Assembly: GCA_028818565.1 (NCBI GenBank)
Contig: JAPPNV010000028.1
Location: 1-35,190, forward strand
Direction: 5' to 3'
Length of the DNA: 35,190 nt
Source: Rhodospirillales bacterium
GTDB taxonomy: Bacteria > Pseudomonadota > Alphaproteobacteria > UBA828
A model generated the notes under the pieces. The model was not told the origin of the DNA. It did no database searches and saw only the letters and a program-made list of their open reading frames with translations. Positions 15,253 through 24,969 of this stretch are shown in pieces; within the stretch, counting starts at the first letter, position 1, and every line of letters starts with the position of its first letter. The translations under genes were made by a program, and so were the position numbers.

Positions 15253-16356
15253 GTGACTGACCGAGCCGGGGTCTTGTCCAGCACCGCGATCGGGGCGTTG
15301 ATCGAATGCGGCGCGGTCGCCGCGGACGAACCCATCGGCGCGCCCCAAATCCAGCCCGCGAGCCTCGATCTCAGGCTCGGGCCGATCGCATACCGCGTGC
15401 GCGCGAGCTTCCTGCCGGGCCGCGAGAGCGTGAGCGCCAAGATCGCGCGTCTCGGCATGCACGAGATCGATCTCACGCCCGGCGCCGTGCTGGAGCGCGG
15501 CTGCGTCTACATTGTGCCGTTGATGGAACGCCTCGCGCTCGCGCCCGATGTTGCCGCCCACGCCAACCCCAAGAGCTCCACCGGGCGGCTCGACATCTTC
15601 ACCCGGCTGATCGCCGACGAAGCGCACGAGTTCGACCGCGTGCAGGCCGGCTACCGGGGGCCGCTCTATGCCGAGGTCTCGCCCCGCACCTTCAGCATCG
15701 TGGTCCGCGCTGGCAGCCGGCTCAACCAGATCCGCTTCAAGCGGGGCGATCCCGGCTATACCGAAGGCGCGCTCGAGCGCCTGCACGCCGAGCGCCGGCT
15801 GGTCGAGGGCGAGGTCGCGCGCGGCGGCTTCTCGGGCGGCCTGCCGCTCTCCGTCGATCTCGCCGGCACGGGCGCTGGCCTCGTTGGCTGGAAGGCGAAG
15901 CGCCACACCGACCTGATCGATATCGACGTGGTCGGCCGCTACGACCCGGCCGCTTTCTGGGAGCCGATCGAGCGGCCCTCCGGCGGCGGCGTGATCCTGA
16001 ACCCGGACGATTTCTACATCTTGGCGTCGAAGGAAGCCGTGCGAATCCCGCCGGACCATGCCGCCGAGATGGTGGCCTATGACACCCTTGTCGGTGAGTT
16101 TCGCGCCCATTACGCCGGCTTCTTCGATCCCGGCTTCGGTCACGACGAAGCGGGCGGCGGCGGCACCCGCGCGGTGCTCGAGGTGCGCTCCCACGATGTG
16201 CCCTTCGTGATCGAGGACGGCCAGACCATCGGCCGCCTCGTGTTCGAGCCGCTGACCGAGCGCCCGGCCGAGCTCTACGGCCATGGCATCGGCTCCTCCT
16301 ACCAGCGCCAGGGGCTTGCGCTCGCCAAGCAGTTCAAGCGTTCCGCAGTGGTATGA
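15253..16356 (+). CDS. dcd: 2'-deoxycytidine 5'-triphosphate deaminase, long (two-domain) form
   Basis: This enzyme deaminates dCTP to dUTP, feeding dTMP synthesis. The 367-residue form typical of Alphaproteobacteria has two dUTPase-like halves: residues about 1-175 contain IQPASLDLRLGPIAYRVRA and the active-site strand ANPKSSTGRLDIFTRLI, and residues about 180-367 repeat the fold (DIDVVGRYDPAAFW, FDPGFGHDEAGGGG). Short Dcd proteins are about 190 residues. The start is GTG 15253, with GGGGAG about 8-9 nt upstream. It sits 20 bp after hemJ, probably in the same transcript. Its place between the hem genes and rho is not part of the usual core order. Confidence 0.88.
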   Translation: MTDRAGVLSSTAIGALIECGAVAADEPIGAPQIQPASLDLRLGPIAYRVRASFLPGRESVSAKIARLGMHEIDLTPGAVLERGCVYIVPLMERLALAPDVAAHANPKSSTGRLDIFTRLIADEAHEFDRVQAGYRGPLYAEVSPRTFSIVVRAGSRLNQIRFKRGDPGYTEGALERLHAERRLVEGEVARGGFSGGLPLSVDLAGTGAGLVGWKAKRHTDLIDIDVVGRYDPAAFWEPIERPSGGGVILNPDDFYILASKEAVRIPPDHAAEMVAYDTLVGEFRAHYAGFFDPGFGHDEAGGGGTRAVLEVRSHDVPFVIEDGQTIGRLVFEPLTERPAELYGHGIGSSYQRQGLALAKQFKRSAVV

Positions 16357-16386
16357 ACGCTCCGAATACCGACATCGAATCTCCGT

Positions 16387-16416
16387 TTGACACGGCGGAA
16401 CGGCACCCGATAGGCT
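16387..16416 (+). promoter_or_regulatory. Predicted sigma-70 promoter of rho
   Basis: A perfect -35 box TTGACA (16387-16392) is followed after 18 bp by TAGGCT (16411-16416), a weak -10. It would start transcription about 145 nt before the rho ATG, giving a leader with GC-rich stems such as CGGGC-ttcct-GCCCG. rho genes are commonly autoregulated through such leaders. Confidence 0.5.
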
Positions 16417-16569
16417 AAGGTACGCGTCCGCCGCAGCGGGCGGGCTTCCTGCCCGTCTTCGGCGCATTCTCTCGGAAAAATAAGCCGCACGCCGTCCTCA
16501 CTAGGTTTGCGCCCTCAGCGTGCCGCCGCCCGGCGGTGCGGTTCCCCGTCCACAACGGCAGTGCCCGAC

Positions 16570-17826
16570 ATGCATCTGCAAGAGCTCAAGACCCAGACCC
16601 CGACTCAGCTGATCGACTACGCCGAAGAGCTCGAGATCGAGAACGCGAACTCGATGCGCCGGCAGGACCTGATGTTCGCGATCCTCCGGCAGCTTGCGGA
16701 GAACGACCAGGCGATTTTTGGCTCGGGGGTTCTGGAGACCTTGCAGGACGGCTTCGGCTTTCTGCGCTCGCCGGAATCAAACTATCTGCCCGGCCCCGAC
16801 GACATCTACGTGAGCCCAAGCCAGATCCGCCGCTTCGGGCTGAGGACCGGCGACACGCTGGAGGGGCAGATCAGGGCGCCCCGCGACGGCGAGCGGTACT
16901 TCGCGCTGCTCAAGCTCAACAACATCAACTTCGACCCGCCGGAGAACCTCCGTCACAAGGTCAACTTCGACAACCTGACGCCGCTCTACCCCGAGCAGCG
17001 CTTCAGCATGGAGATCGCCGACCCCAAGAAGAAGGACACCACCAGCCGCATTCTCGACATCGTTGCGCCGCTCGGCAAAGGGCAGCGTGCGCTGATCGTC
17101 GCCCCGCCGCGCACCGGCAAGACCATGATGCTGCAGAATATCGCGCACTCGATCGAGGAGAACCACCCCGAGGCCTATCTCATCGTGCTGCTGGTGGACG
17201 AACGGCCCGAGGAGGTCACCGACATGGACCGCTCGGTGAAGGGCGAGGTGGTGAGCTCCACCTTCGACGAGCCGGCCTCGCGCCACGTCCAGGTGGCGGA
17301 GATGGTGATCGAGAAGGCGAAGCGGTTGGTGGAGCACAAGCGCGACGTGGTGATCCTGCTGGATTCGATCACCCGCCTCGCCCGCGCCTACAACACCGTG
17401 GTGCCCTCCTCAGGAAAGGTGCTGACCGGCGGCGTGGACGCCAACGCGCTTCAGCGGCCCAAGCGCTTCTTCGGCGCTGCCCGCAACATCGAGCACGGCG
17501 GCTCGCTCACCATCATCGCGACCGCGCTGATCGACACCGGCTCGCGCATGGACGAGGTGATCTTCGAGGAGTTCAAGGGCACCGGCAACTCCGAGATCAT
17601 TCTGGACCGCAAGCTCGCCGACAAGCGCACCTGGCCCAGCATGGACATCGCCCGTTCCGGCACCCGCAAGGAGGAGCTGCTGGTCGACCGCGCGACGCTC
17701 GCCAAGATGTGGGTGCTGCGCCGCATCCTCTCTCCCATGGGCACGGTGGATGCCATGGAGTTCCTGGTCGACAAGCTCAAGACGACCAAGTCCAACGAGG
17801 AATTCTTCGCCTCGATGAACACGTAG
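16570..17826 (+). CDS. rho: Transcription termination factor Rho
   Basis: Rho is the hexameric RNA-dependent ATPase that terminates transcription. The 418 residues match the usual length. The N-terminal Rho_N helices start [20 protein letters not shown]; the cold-shock-like RNA-binding domain has DGFGFLRS (residues 60-67); Walker A is APPRTGKT (178-185), Walker [17 protein letters not shown]; the Q/R-loop regions are [11 protein letters not shown] and [12 protein letters not shown] chose ATG 16570 because it begins MHLQELK; an in-frame GTG three codons earlier (16561) cannot be excluded, and neither has a good ribosome site. A perfect hairpin begins right after the stop codon. Confidence 0.96.
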   Translation: MHLQELKTQTPTQLIDYAEELEIENANSMRRQDLMFAILRQLAENDQAIFGSGVLETLQDGFGFLRSPESNYLPGPDDIYVSPSQIRRFGLRTGDTLEGQIRAPRDGERYFALLKLNNINFDPPENLRHKVNFDNLTPLYPEQRFSMEIADPKKKDTTSRILDIVAPLGKGQRALIVAPPRTGKTMMLQNIAHSIEENHPEAYLIVLLVDERPEEVTDMDRSVKGEVVSSTFDEPASRHVQVAEMVIEKAKRLVEHKRDVVILLDSITRLARAYNTVVPSSGKVLTGGVDANALQRPKRFFGAARNIEHGGSLTIIATALIDTGSRMDEVIFEEFKGTGNSEIILDRKLADKRTWPSMDIARSGTRKEELLVDRATLAKMWVLRRILSPMGTVDAMEFLVDKLKTTKSNEEFFASMNT

Positions 17827-17854
17827 GCGCGCAAGCCCGAAGCGTCTTGCGCGC
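17827..17854 (+). terminator. Hairpin immediately after rho
   Basis: GCGCGCAAG (17827-17835) pairs perfectly with CTTGCGCGC (17846-17854) around a 10-nt loop, followed by GAAATTAAG rather than a T-run. It separates rho from the convergent cyclodeaminase-family gene and probably stabilises or ends the rho mRNA. Confidence 0.5.
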
Positions 17855-17917
17855 GAAATTAAGAGTCTTCTACGCCTGCGTCAGCGCCTGCGCTCGGCTA
17901 AGCAGGCCACCCGCAGA

Positions 17918-18979
17918 CTACATCCGGATCCAGTTCGCCAGCTCCTCGTGCTGGAAGATCATGTTGTCCTGGATGGCCAGTCGTGTCCCCACCCCGGCCT
18001 CCGCGGCCCGACGGTACATCGCAAAGGCGATCGCCACGTCGACGTAGGCGAGACCGACCGCATTGAAATAGATCCGCTCGTCTGGGCTTTCCCGCCCACT
18101 TTTCGTGCCGGCCACGACATCGACGAGGTTCGCGTGGATGTCGTCGTCGTCGAGCGCGCCGTCCTTGTACATCCGGCTCAGCGTCTGCGTCCGGTGCTTC
18201 ACCGTCTCCCAATCGTCGACGACAATTTTCTGGCACTGGCGAGCGACCTCGTACTCGTCCTCCCAGCCGCCCACGTGGCTGTAAAACACGCCGGGCTTCA
18301 TCCAGTCCGCCTGCAGCAGGGGCGCCTGAGCGCTGGTGGCGGTGACCAGGATGTCGGCGCCCGCCGCCGCCCGCTGAAGGTCTGTTCCCGTGGCGACGAA
18401 GCGCAGGTCCGGGAACAGGGGCTTCATCTCGCTGACGAACTGCTCTTCTTCGTGCTCGTACTTCGCCGCGACGCGGCACTCCGCGAGGGCGGGAACCGCC
18501 TTCTTCATCGCGACCAGGTGCATCTTGGCCTGCTCGCCTGCACCGACGAACCCAATGCTCTGCGAATCCGGTCGGGCGAAGTGCTTCGCCGCGATCCCGC
18601 CCATGGTGCCGACCCGCATGTTGGAGCACAGCGTCCCCTCCAGCAAGGCGACGGGAAATCCGTGATCGATCTCGGACAGGATCATGACCGCCGAGAGATT
18701 CTGCACGCCGTGGACCTCGGGGTTCTCGGGGAAGACGGAGACCCACTTCACGCCGCAAATCTTGTCAGTCAGCAGCGTTGCCGGCAGGCAGTTGATGCGA
18801 GATTGGGTGTCCTGGTTGAAGATCTGGACGATCTTCTCGGGGAACAGGATTTCGTCGCGTTGGTAGGCGAGCATGGCCTGTTCGGCCGCCTCCATGGCCA
18901 TCCCCATGTCCAGGCACCCGGCGCGCAGGAGGTCTTCCTGGGACAGGAAGAGGGTTTCGATGCGGTATTGGCTCACCAT
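17918..18979 (-). CDS. Ornithine cyclodeaminase / mu-crystallin family protein
   Basis: The 353-residue NAD(P)-binding protein of the OCD/mu-crystallin superfamily includes enzymes that deaminate and cyclise ornithine, reduce imines, or oxidise opine-like amino acids. Visible blocks are LSQEDLLRAGCLDMGMAMEA at the N-terminus, LCSNMRVGTMGGIAAKHFAR, the dinucleotide loop SIGFVGAGEQAKMHLVA, and ADILVTATSAQAPLL. The exact substrate cannot be told. ATG 18979 has GAGG about 8 nt upstream; a longer start 10 codons earlier lacks support. It is transcribed on its own toward rho and sits exactly at the rearranged rho/par junction, so it may have arrived with the rearrangement. Confidence 0.8.
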   Translation of the reverse strand: MVSQYRIETLFLSQEDLLRAGCLDMGMAMEAAEQAMLAYQRDEILFPEKIVQIFNQDTQSRINCLPATLLTDKICGVKWVSVFPENPEVHGVQNLSAVMILSEIDHGFPVALLEGTLCSNMRVGTMGGIAAKHFARPDSQSIGFVGAGEQAKMHLVAMKKAVPALAECRVAAKYEHEEEQFVSEMKPLFPDLRFVATGTDLQRAAAGADILVTATSAQAPLLQADWMKPGVFYSHVGGWEDEYEVARQCQKIVVDDWETVKHRTQTLSRMYKDGALDDDDIHANLVDVVAGTKSGRESPDERIYFNAVGLAYVDVAIAFAMYRRAAEAGVGTRLAIQDNMIFQHEELANWIRM

Positions 18980-19175
18980 TGATGGGCCTCGATCTGCCGT
19001 CGAACGCACAAGAAAACGTCTTGCGACAGTTTATCGGAAGGGTATCCGCTTCTCTACTGCCCGTCCCGTTTCGCGCCGCAGCTCGGTGAAGGCGAGGCGA
19101 GCTCCGCGCGGAAATCCACCGCCGATCAAATCATTAGCAAGGCATGTATAATTTTACGTCTCGCACTAACACAGT

Positions 19176-19199
19176 GATTTCAAAAGAAACTTTGAAATC
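19176..19199 (-). terminator. A/T-rich hairpin after parB
   Basis: GATTTCAAA (19176-19184) and TTTGAAATC (19191-19199) form a perfect 9-bp stem with a 6-nt loop just 6 bp past the parB stop. It sits in a short A/T-rich stretch (about 19125-19205) that contrasts with the GC-rich surroundings. It is probably the terminator of the long leftward operon; there is no clear T-run. Confidence 0.5.
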
Positions 19200-19205
19200 C
19201 TCTCT

Positions 19206-20132
19206 CTAAACGGCTTTGAGGGGCGGTCGAGGCGTTGGGGCCGCGCGCAGGCGACCGATGAGCGCGTCGAGCTGCTCGGGCTCCTTGTAGGCGATCGTCA
19301 TGCGCCCGCCCGCGCCACGCCTGGCCGGGTCGATGGTGACCCTGAGGCCAAGCGCGCGGCTGAGGTCGTCCTGCAGCGCCCTGATATTGGGGTCGGCCGC
19401 ACGTGTCTTCTGCTGGCGGGTGCGCCCGTCTGCGGCCCGGCGCACCAGGGCTTCCGTCTGGCGCACGGTAAGCCCCAGGCGCACCACCGTATCCGAAAGC
19501 GCCGCCGGGTCGGCCGCCGCCAGTAGCGCCCGCCCGTGGCCCGCGCTCAGCGTGCCGTCGCCGACGAGCGTCTTTACCTTGTCGGGCAGGTCGAGCAGGC
19601 GCACCGTGTTGGCCACGTGGCTGCGGGACTTGCCGAGCGCGCTCGCCACGTCCTCCTGGCGGTGGTCGAATTCGCGGATCAGGTGGCGGTAGGCCGTGGC
19701 TTCCTCCAGGGGGTTAAGGTCGCTGCGCTGCAGGTTCTCCACCAGCGCAATCTCGATGCTCTCGGGATCGCTCAGCTGGCGCACCACCGCCGGCAGCTCG
19801 TGCAGTCCCGCCCGCTGCGCTGCCCGCCACCGTCGCTCGCCTGCGACGATTTGGTAAGGCGCGCCGTCTTCGTCGCCGCCGGGGCCGGGCCGCACCACCA
19901 GGGGCTGAACCACGCCCTTCTCGCGGATCGAGGCGGCCAGGCTCTCGATCTCGGCCTCGTCGAAGCGCTGGCGCGGCTGGTTGGGATGGGGTGCCAGGTG
20001 TTCGATGGGGATGGAGAGCAACGCACCCTCCCGCGCGCCGGTCGTGGACGGCTCCATGGTTTCGCCGAGAAGGGCGGCGAGGCCCTTGCCGAGACCGCGC
20101 TGGCGCGGCTGGCCGCTCGCATCGGTTGTCAT
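19206..20132 (-). CDS. parB: Chromosome partitioning protein ParB
   Basis: ParB is the CTP-dependent clamp that loads at parS and spreads to build the segregation complex near the origin. The 308 residues begin QRGLGKGLAALLGE (ParA-interacting N-terminus). Next come the ParB/Spo0J CTP-binding region with PHPNQPRQRFDEAEIESLA and GERRWRAAQRAGL, ENLQRSDLNPLEEA, then the helix-turn-helix (DVASALGKSRSHVANTVRLL) that reads parS, and a C-terminal dimer domain ending ALIGRLRAAP. It starts 8 nt after the parA stop. A matching parS lies 1.4 kb away inside rsmG. Confidence 0.95.
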   Translation of the reverse strand: MTTDASGQPRQRGLGKGLAALLGETMEPSTTGAREGALLSIPIEHLAPHPNQPRQRFDEAEIESLAASIREKGVVQPLVVRPGPGGDEDGAPYQIVAGERRWRAAQRAGLHELPAVVRQLSDPESIEIALVENLQRSDLNPLEEATAYRHLIREFDHRQEDVASALGKSRSHVANTVRLLDLPDKVKTLVGDGTLSAGHGRALLAAADPAALSDTVVRLGLTVRQTEALVRRAADGRTRQQKTRAADPNIRALQDDLSRALGLRVTIDPARRGAGGRMTIAYKEPEQLDALIGRLRAAPTPRPPLKAV

Positions 20133-20140
20133 GCTGCGCT

Positions 20141-20980
20141 TTACTTCTCTATTCGCTCGCGCCGCAGCAGCTCGCCGGCCAAATGGGCGTAGGCCTGGGC
20201 GCCGGGGCAGCGGAAGTCATGGAGCAAAACGGGAATGCCGTAAGACGGCGCCTCGGATACCCGCACGTTGCGCGGGATGATGGTCTCGTACACCGTATCG
20301 CCGAGGTGCGTGCGGACGTCGTCCCGCACCTGGGCGGAAAGGTTGTTCCGCTTGTCGTACATGGTTAGCACGATGCCTTGCACATGGAGCGCGGGGTTGA
20401 AGGCGGCACGCACGCGCTCCACGATGCTGAGCACCTGGCTCAGCCCTTCGAGCGCCAGAAACTCGCACTGCAGCGGCACCAGCACGGAGTCCGCGGCGAC
20501 CAGGGCATTAACAGTTAGCATGCCAAGAGAGGGCGGGCAGTCGATCAGCACGTGCGACAGCGCGCTCTCGCGGGCGAGGGCCGGCTCCATCGCTTCCCTC
20601 AGGCAGTGCTGCGGGCGGGCGCTCTGGGATAGTTCGATCTCGGCGCCGGCGAGGTCGCGGGTCGCCGGCACGACGGAGAGTCCCGGCACCGTGGTCTGCC
20701 GCCGGGCCTCAGCGAGCGGCGCGCCTTGGAGCAGACCGTAGCTGCCGGGCGCGCGCTCCGCCGGCGGGATGCCGAGACCGGTGCTGGCGTTTCCCTGCGG
20801 GTCGAGATCGAGCAGCAGTACCGGCCGCCCTGCCGCCGCGAGTGCGGTGCCCAGGTTGATCGCAGTGGTGGTCTTGCCGACGCCGCCCTTCTGGTTCGCG
20901 ACCGCAATGATGCGAGGCCGCCCCGCCGGCGCCGGCGGGGGCTGAGCGTCGGTCTCAAGAGCGGCGGCGCCGTTCGACAT
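20141..20980 (-). CDS. parA: Chromosome partitioning ATPase ParA
   Basis: This 279-residue deviant Walker-type ATPase moves ParB-parS complexes. After a 21-residue Ala/Pro-rich lead it shows [20 protein letters not shown] (Walker A with the signature lysine), [16 protein letters not shown] (Walker A'), and [17 protein letters not shown] (Walker B), then the conserved [16 protein letters not shown] and [16 protein letters not shown]. The ATG at 20980 lies 26 nt inside the rsmG 3' end, a common coupled arrangement. It is a chromosomal rather than plasmid type, judging by the rsmG-parA-parB order and the absence of replication genes. Confidence 0.95.
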   Translation of the reverse strand: MSNGAAALETDAQPPPAPAGRPRIIAVANQKGGVGKTTTAINLGTALAAAGRPVLLLDLDPQGNASTGLGIPPAERAPGSYGLLQGAPLAEARRQTTVPGLSVVPATRDLAGAEIELSQSARPQHCLREAMEPALARESALSHVLIDCPPSLGMLTVNALVAADSVLVPLQCEFLALEGLSQVLSIVERVRAAFNPALHVQGIVLTMYDKRNNLSAQVRDDVRTHLGDTVYETIIPRNVRVSEAPSYGIPVLLHDFRCPGAQAYAHLAGELLRRERIEK

Positions 20981-21584
20981 CGCTGATCCTCAGTATCCGC
21001 GCCTCGGCCGCCGTCTGGCTGGGGACGATGTCCGCCCTGAAATCCCACCGTCGGCGGGCCTGCTCCAACTCGCTCCGGTAGCGGCGACCCTTCGGGAATA
21101 TACAATATGTATGAGAGTCCAGCACGGGGAAAACTAGGTCTAGCAGATCGACCAGCGGTGCGCAGGCACGGGCGACGATCGTGCCGGCGGGGCTGAGTGC
21201 GGCCTGGACGTCCGGCGCCTCGAAGCGGCCTTCGATCACGGAGACCCGAGTGCCGGTGGCGCCGGCTAACTCGCGCAGGAAGGCGCAGCGCTTGCCATTG
21301 GCCTCGACCAGGGAGACCCGGCGGCTGCCGTCGAGGATCGCCAGCACCATGCCGGGGAAGCCGGCACCGCTGCCAATGTCCACCGTGTGGCCCAACGGAT
21401 CATCGGCGAGCAGGGGGGCGAGCTGCGCCGAATCCAGAAAGTGGCGGGTCCAGAGTGCGGGCAGGGACGCCGCCGAGACCAGGTTGACACGTTGCTGGCG
21501 TTGCCGGAGGAGGGTTTCGTATATCTCGAGCCGCTCGCGTGTTTCACGTGAAACATCGCGCCGGAAGGCCTCGCCCGGCTCCAT
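20955..21584 (-). CDS. rsmG: 16S rRNA (guanine-527-N7) methyltransferase RsmG (GidB)
   Basis: RsmG methylates G527 of 16S rRNA using S-adenosylmethionine. The 209 residues contain [34 protein letters not shown], the SAM-binding loop [31 protein letters not shown], and [13 protein letters not shown]. The N-terminal DVSRETRE is encoded by a parS sequence. It follows the mnmG stop by 5 nt and overlaps parA by 26 nt. Confidence 0.95.
   Translation of the reverse strand: MEPGEAFRRDVSRETRERLEIYETLLRQRQQRVNLVSAASLPALWTRHFLDSAQLAPLLADDPLGHTVDIGSGAGFPGMVLAILDGSRRVSLVEANGKRCAFLRELAGATGTRVSVIEGRFEAPDVQAALSPAGTIVARACAPLVDLLDLVFPVLDSHTYCIFPKGRRYRSELEQARRRWDFRADIVPSQTAAEARILRISDVERRRRS
21540..21555. promoter_or_regulatory. 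parS: parS centromere site (perfect 16-bp palindrome)
   Basis: TGTTTCACGTGAAACA matches the bacterial parS consensus at every position. It lies within the first codons of rsmG and encodes part of its DVSRET sequence, an arrangement seen in other bacteria with parS inside gidB. It is the only site of this quality in the window; the other CACGTG hexamers lack the TTTC/GAAA arms. Confidence 0.95.
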
Positions 21585-21589
21585 CCGGT

Positions 21590-23491
21590 CTACCCGCGCC
21601 CGGCCTCCGCCGCGCTCTTGCGGGGGTCCGTCTTGCGTACGTGGGCGAGCAGCGCAGTCAGCGCCGCAGGCGTCACCCCCGGCACCCGCCCTGCCGCGCC
21701 GAGGGTCGCAGGCCGCGCGGCGGCAAGACGCTGGCGCATCTCGTTGGAAAGACCGCCCACCGTGTCGAAGCGAAGGTCCCCCGGTAGCCTGAGCGCTTCG
21801 TCACGGCGGAAGGCCGCGATGTCCGCCTCCTGCCGCTCCACATAACTCCGGTAGTGCGCGTCGTTCTCCAGGGCTTGGACGATCTCGGGCTCCAGCGCGG
21901 CCAGCCCCGGCCAGAGTGTCGCGAGTTGCTCCAGGGCCACGTCGGGATAACCGATCAGCTCGCGCGCTGTGCGCTTGCGCCCGTCCCTGTTCGCCGGGAT
22001 CCCGTGGCGGCGCAGCACATCAGGCGTGGCGTTGAGCGAGTCGAGCAAGTCCGCCGCCCGGCTGAGTGCCGCGTTCTTGGCGGCGAAACGCCGCGCCCGC
22101 TCGTCGCCGACGCAGCCTGCCTCAATGCCGCGCGCCGTGAGTCGGCGGTCGGCGTTGTCCGGCCGGAGCCGGAGTCGATACTCGGCCCGCGACGAGAACA
22201 TGCGGTAGGGCTCGCTCACCCCTTGCGTCACAAGGTCGTCGATCAGGACGCCGATGTAGCCCTCGGCGCGGTCCAGCGTGAACGGCCCGCTGCCGCCCGC
22301 TGCCCGCGCGGCGTTAATGCCGGCGACGACGCCCTGGGCCGCGGCCTCCTCGTAACCGGTGGTGCCGTTGATCTGGCCGGCGAGATAGAGGCCTGCGATT
22401 CGGTCGGTCTCCAGCGCCGGGCTCAGCTCGCGCGGGTCCACGTGGTCGTATTCGATGGCGTAGCCCGGCCGCAGGATCGCCGCGCGCTCCAGCCCAGGAA
22501 TTGTCGCTACCAGCGCCCGCTGCACGTCTTCGGGCAGCGCCGTCGAGATCCCGTTGGGGTAGACCGTGCGGTCGTCGAGCCCCTCCGGCTCCAGGAAAAT
22601 CTGGTGCGAGGCACGCTCGGCGAAGCGCACCACCTTGTCCTCGATTGAGGGGCAGTAGCGGGGCCCGCGGCTCTCGATCGCGCCCGAGTACATGGGCGAG
22701 CGCGCGAGGTTGCGGCGGATGAGCTCGTGGCCCTCAGGCCGCGTGGCGGTGATGTGGCAGGGCACCTGCGCCCGCGTGATCGCGTTGGTGAGGAAGGAGA
22801 ATGGCTCGGGCGGCTCGTCGCCCTCCTGCGCTTCCAGTTCGGCCCAGTCGATGGTGTGCCCGTCGAGCCGGGGCGGAGTGCCGGTCTTCAGCCGGCCGAG
22901 GCGGAAGCCCAACCGCTCCAGGGTGAGCGCCAGCCCCGTCGCCGGCGCATCGCCCACACGTCCCGCCGGGATCTGCCGCTCCCCAATATGGATGAGCCCG
23001 CGCAGGAAGGTGCCCGTGGTGAGCACCACCTGCGGCGCTGGGATGAGCGCGCCGTCCCCAAGCATCACGCCGCGCACGCGGGGCCGTGCCTGTGCGGAGG
23101 CATCCAGCGCCAGGTCCTCGACCGTGCCCTCGCGGATCGTGAGGTTCGGCTGCGCCGCGAGCGCCGCCTGCATCGCCGCGCGGTAGAGCGCGCGGTCCTG
23201 CTGCGCCCGGGGCCCGCGCACCGCCGGCCCCTTGCTGCGGTTGAGCACGCGGAACTGAATCCCCGCCTCGTCGGCGACGCGGCCCACGAGCCCGTCGAGC
23301 GCATCCACCTCGCGCACAAGCGTGCCCTTGGCGAGACCGCCGATCGCCGGGTTGCAAGACATCGCGCCGATCGTGTCGCGCTTCTGGGTGATGAGCAGCG
23401 TCGCGGCGCTGGCGCGCGAGGCCGCCGCCGCGGCCTCGCATCCGGCGTGGCCGCCCCCGATCACGATCACATCGAAGCGCTCGCGGCTCAT
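21590..23491 (-). CDS. mnmG: tRNA uridine-5-carboxymethylaminomethyl modification enzyme MnmG (GidA)
   Basis: MnmG is the FAD-binding partner of MnmE in making cmnm5U/nm5U at the wobble base of several tRNAs. The 633-residue length is normal. [19 protein letters not shown] is the FAD dinucleotide fold, followed by [20 protein letters not shown] (family signature), [48 protein letters not shown], and a C-terminal helical domain. ATG 23491 has GGGAGGGCGG upstream. It lies 95 bp after mnmE in a probable operon, with rsmG 5 nt downstream. Confidence 0.96.
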   Translation of the reverse strand: MSRERFDVIVIGGGHAGCEAAAAASRASAATLLITQKRDTIGAMSCNPAIGGLAKGTLVREVDALDGLVGRVADEAGIQFRVLNRSKGPAVRGPRAQQDRALYRAAMQAALAAQPNLTIREGTVEDLALDASAQARPRVRGVMLGDGALIPAPQVVLTTGTFLRGLIHIGERQIPAGRVGDAPATGLALTLERLGFRLGRLKTGTPPRLDGHTIDWAELEAQEGDEPPEPFSFLTNAITRAQVPCHITATRPEGHELIRRNLARSPMYSGAIESRGPRYCPSIEDKVVRFAERASHQIFLEPEGLDDRTVYPNGISTALPEDVQRALVATIPGLERAAILRPGYAIEYDHVDPRELSPALETDRIAGLYLAGQINGTTGYEEAAAQGVVAGINAARAAGGSGPFTLDRAEGYIGVLIDDLVTQGVSEPYRMFSSRAEYRLRLRPDNADRRLTARGIEAGCVGDERARRFAAKNAALSRAADLLDSLNATPDVLRRHGIPANRDGRKRTARELIGYPDVALEQLATLWPGLAALEPEIVQALENDAHYRSYVERQEADIAAFRRDEALRLPGDLRFDTVGGLSNEMRQRLAAARPATLGAAGRVPGVTPAALTALLAHVRKTDPRKSAAEAGRG

Positions 23492-23586
23492 GGCCGCCCT
23501 CCCGGCCGCCCAGTCCGCGGCTCGGCTCGTTGGGAACGGCGCCCCCTATAGGGCACACGCGTGCGTCCGTAAAGCGCCAAGCGTTT

Positions 23587-24921
23587 CTATTTGCCGATGC
23601 AGAAGTCGCGAAACACGAGGTCGAGCACGGCCTCCACGTCGACCCGCCCGGTAATACGGCCGAGCGCATGCGCCGCCAGCCTGAGCTCTTCCGCCAGCCG
23701 CTCGTCCGCCGGGCCTGCGATGGCGCGGGCGAGCGCGCCGCGGCACTCGATGGCCGCCTGCCGGTGCCGGGTGCGGGTGAGCGCGGGCGCGCCACCCGGC
23801 GGATAACGGCGTGCGATCTCCTCAGCCAGCGCCTCCAGCAGCGTTTCGATGCCGGCGCCGGTCAGGCAGGAGACTGCGAGCGTCGCGCGGCCGGCAATTT
23901 CGGCAGGGGCAGGGCCCGAAAGGAGGTCGGTTTTATTCAGCACGGGCAGCGCGTCGCCGCCCAGCAGCCCGAGGCTCTGCGCATCGGACTGCGGCCAAAG
24001 CGCGCCGTCGAAGACCACCAGCGAGAGGTCGGCGCTCGCCGCGCGGGCCAGAGCGCGCCGCACGCCTTCGCTCTCGATCTCGTCCTGGCTTTCCCGCAGG
24101 CCCGCGGTATCGGCGAGGGTGAGCGGCCAGCCCCCGAGGTCGAGCCGGACTTCGACGACGTCACGGGTGGTGCCGGCGCGGGTCGAGACGATGACCGCAT
24201 CCCTCCCCACTAAGCGATTGAGAAGGCGAGATTTTCCTGCGTTGGGCGCGCCCACGATGGCGATGCAGAAGCCTTCGCGCAGGCGCTCGCCCCGCCTCTC
24301 ATCATCGAGGTGGGCCGCAATCTCGGCTTCCAGCGCCGCGAGACCGGGCGCAGCCGTTGCCATCGGGTCCTCGCCCAGCTCCTGGTCCGAGAAATCGATG
24401 GCGGCCTCCACATTGGCCCGGAGCGTCATGAGCCGGTCGTGCCAGCCGTCGTAGAGATGGCGAAGCTCGCCCTCCGTCTGGCGGAGTGCCTGGCGGCGCT
24501 GGGCCTCGGTCTCGGCCGCAACCAAGTCTGCGATCCCCTCAGCTTGCGTGAGGTCGAGGCGGCCGGCCTCGAAGGCGCGCCTCGTGAACTCGCCGGGCTC
24601 CGCCGGGCGCAGGCCGGGGATCGCCGCGAGCGCCTTGCAAAGCGCGGCGATGACCGCGAGGCCGCCATGCACGTGGAACTCCGCCATGTCCTCGCCGGTG
24701 GCGCTGGCGGACGCGGGGAACCAGAGCGCCAGTCCCCGGTCGATCGGCTGGCCCGTTTCCGGCTCGCGGAACCGCCGGAGCGTCGCACGGCGCGGATCCG
24801 GCATTGGCTCACCAGCGATCCGCGTCAACGCCTCCGCCGCCGCGGGACCCGAAGTTCGGACCACGGCGATCCCGGCGCGTCCGCCGCCGGAAGACAGCGC
24901 GAAGATGGTATCGCCCGTCAT
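23587..24921 (-). CDS. mnmE: tRNA modification GTPase MnmE (TrmE)
   Basis: This 444-residue GTPase activates the wobble-uridine modification together with MnmG. The N-terminal formyl-THF-binding domain begins DTIFALSSGGGRAGIAVVR, with EFHVHGG and PGEFTRRAFEAGRLDLTQAE. The G domain shows G1 GAPNAGKS, the switch TRAGTTRDVVE, G3 DTAGLRE and G4 NKTD. The last four residues are CIGK, carrying the invariant C-terminal cysteine. Start ATG 24921 has a weak ribosome site but aligns with the family N-terminus. It begins 48 bp after the ferredoxin gene. Confidence 0.96.
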   Translation of the reverse strand: MTGDTIFALSSGGGRAGIAVVRTSGPAAAEALTRIAGEPMPDPRRATLRRFREPETGQPIDRGLALWFPASASATGEDMAEFHVHGGLAVIAALCKALAAIPGLRPAEPGEFTRRAFEAGRLDLTQAEGIADLVAAETEAQRRQALRQTEGELRHLYDGWHDRLMTLRANVEAAIDFSDQELGEDPMATAAPGLAALEAEIAAHLDDERRGERLREGFCIAIVGAPNAGKSRLLNRLVGRDAVIVSTRAGTTRDVVEVRLDLGGWPLTLADTAGLRESQDEIESEGVRRALARAASADLSLVVFDGALWPQSDAQSLGLLGGDALPVLNKTDLLSGPAPAEIAGRATLAVSCLTGAGIETLLEALAEEIARRYPPGGAPALTRTRHRQAAIECRGALARAIAGPADERLAEELRLAAHALGRITGRVDVEAVLDLVFRDFCIGK

Positions 24922-24969
24922 GGTTTGCGGAAAGACTGCCGCCCGAGAGCCTGCGGCGGGCCCGCGGGG

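Noticed and set aside
18260-24680. Additional parS sites at other CACGTG hexamers
   Set aside because: None has the flanking TTTC/GAAA arms of the 16-bp consensus.
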